Positions 41,801 through 41,948 of a stretch of 41,948 nucleotides of DNA are shown here, in pieces (position 1 is the stretch's first letter; each line of letters opens with the position of its first letter). The stretch lies in contig JASBSU010000052.1 of the NCBI GenBank assembly GCA_030148725.1, forward strand, positions 1-41,948. Reading direction: 5' to 3'. A model generated the notes under the pieces. The model did not search any database, was not told the DNA's origin, and saw only the letters and a list, made by a program, of their open reading frames with translations. Position numbers and translations under genes: made by a program. This DNA comes from Hyphomicrobium sp. Its GTDB lineage: Bacteria; Pseudomonadota; Alphaproteobacteria; Rhizobiales; Hyphomicrobiaceae.

Positions 41801-41948
41801 TCTTGCGGGTTGAGGCCCTGGTAGGTCCAGATCAGATTGATGGCAGGAATGTTGCCCGTCGGCAGGATGTCGGTCGACATGCGGCGCGCACTGAGGCCAC
41901 CGAGCAGCAGCAGCAGGATGGCCAGCACGCCAATGCTATGGCGGTGGC
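38809..41948 (-). CDS. RND efflux permease, N-terminus beyond the window
   Basis: About 1046 residues are visible and the frame is open to the right edge, where only the first few residues are missing. The family pattern is clear: first helix (LAILLLLLGGLSARR), TDILPTGNIPAINLIWTY, the porter domains, transmembrane helix 4 with GILVDNALVEIENI (one of the proton-relay acids is Asn here), FFPETDAGMMRVYLRAPTNT after helix 7, and helices 8-12 with IMVIGVSTANSVLV. It resembles AcrB/HAE-type drug exporters, though the VDNA spelling and porter sequence point to a divergent subgroup. Substrate unknown. The apparent GTG start at 41928 is inside the first helix and not the true start. Confidence 0.9.
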   Translation of the reverse strand, partial: HRHSIGVLAILLLLLGGLSARRMSTDILPTGNIPAINLIWTYQGLNPQEMASKLTSFSELAIMNNVDNLREVRSETINGVGIVRITFQPGTNVTDAFAQVTSVSQTILRRMPTGTNPPLIVPYVPSSVPIIQLVLASDTLTDGALYDYARLQLRAQIQSIPGIRLTLPYGGAARQIMIDLKPEALQAYGIAASDIARATATQNLTLPSGALRVDKREITITTNASPEAIANFADLPLRSVDGRIVRVSDVASVRDGQAVQTNIARLDGQNAVIVQILKLGNASTLDIVRAIKDRLPELQAAAPPGITIAPVFDQSVFVEQAIDNVMTEAIIVGLLVAFVVLVFLGSWRSSLIVLTSIPLALLASITGLALTGNTFNLMTLGGLMLAIGILVDNALVEIENINRNLEAGLGLQEAILKSASEVAFPEFVSTVSICIVFSPLFLLSGTAAFVFIPLALAVVFAMAASYVLSRTLVPTLAALMLSPHHHHASGGFSGLVDRFLGLLERIVEGVATLLLRFKMIPLLGLLAALSLGGWAATHLGREFFPETDAGMMRVYLRAPTNTRIEDTAEKFAEVQRAIREIIPADEIGFIAENIGSPEPINMAWVESGVVGSFDGEVLIQLAKEHAPTPQYVAEIRRMMKERFPEFVAYFRPADATSQTLAGSAQTAIEVRLIGRDALGNAEIARDLMSRMRNVPGAVDVALRQVRDLTSYYLEIDRVRALQIGVTPQDAATALLAALGASGTVSPSYWADPAQGAAYTVQVVAPPTNLTSLEQLLNTPVRPSAGGDTIPLRAFASLQIRRIPANIDRTTLQPTTTLLANVEGRDLGGVYGDILSLVNEARPRLKPGNRIEIAGQAQSMDQAYTEMLGGLALAAVFVYLVMVVNFQSWIMPGIAMGGLPVAISGALIALYLTGTPLSVPALTGLIMVIGVSTANSVLVTSFARDRLLHGETSRQAAIDAARTRLRPVLMTATAMIVGILPMAIGHGEGGEQNAPLGRAVVGGLIFGTCATLTFVPFLFSTLAGIGRRKPSQETHIAAGQAPAPAE

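Noticed and set aside
1-41948. tRNA genes, CRISPR arrays, IS elements or attachment sites
   Set aside because: No cloverleaf-like segments, regularly spaced repeats, transposase genes or long direct repeats were recognised by eye, including around the GTA remnant.

Overview
The window is GC-rich, densely coded DNA from an alphaproteobacterium of the order Hyphomicrobiales (Rhizobiales). The evidence is the gene order feuPQ-like two-component pair / cycHJKL (ccmIEFH) / degP / two-component pair / glnE, the gene transfer agent (GTA) genes, the EcfG-type general stress promoters and the rhizobial-type portal protein. A pqqC gene and an FNR-type regulator would suit a methylotrophic or facultatively denitrifying relative such as Hyphomicrobium, but genus is inference. 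No rRNA, tRNA, CRISPR array, insertion sequence or replication origin was seen, and no stretch longer than about 240 bases lacks a gene.

Layout. 1-4127: a GTA remnant. A single open frame joins the N-terminal three quarters of the HK97-type portal to the C-terminal part of the GTA tail/host-specificity protein, followed by a two-domain endolysin and a holin-like protein; everything normally between portal and tail tip is absent. 4223-7773: a small secreted PepSY-like protein, a DUF1428 protein, FeuP/FeuQ-like response regulator and sensor kinase, and a 17-kDa-antigen-type lipoprotein. 7917-12043: the cytochrome c maturation operon ccmI-ccmE-ccmF-ccmH. 12040-13185 (minus): a trypsin-like protease with a peptidoglycan-binding tail, lying inverted between ccmH and degP. 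13328-20049: degP, an OmpR-type regulator with its kinase, and glnE.

20265-21895 is an ECF sigma factor / membrane anti-sigma candidate / periplasmic metal-sensor module resembling CnrH-CnrY-CnrX in architecture. Convergent to it is a membrane histidine kinase with a degenerate ATP-binding region, then pepN. 25954-34399 looks like a general-stress region: four sites match the EcfG consensus GGAAC-N16/17-CGTT, each placed correctly before a gene (a single-domain receiver, two divergent DUF883-type operons or genes, and a 59-residue protein). This part also holds a membrane GTPase, an AI-2E-family exporter with an extra cytoplasmic domain, a pirin, an SDR and an AhpD-like protein.

34457-35859 pairs a stand-alone LigD-type 3'-phosphoesterase with an alkyl-adenine glycosylase. 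35871-37463 (minus) holds pqqC and an FNR-type regulator, with a perfect FNR box before pqqC and a one-mismatch box before the regulator gene. 37602-41948 (minus) is an RND efflux operon with the permease first and the adaptor second; the permease runs off the right edge. Several convergent gene pairs share inverted repeats that overlap the stop codons and probably act as two-way terminators.
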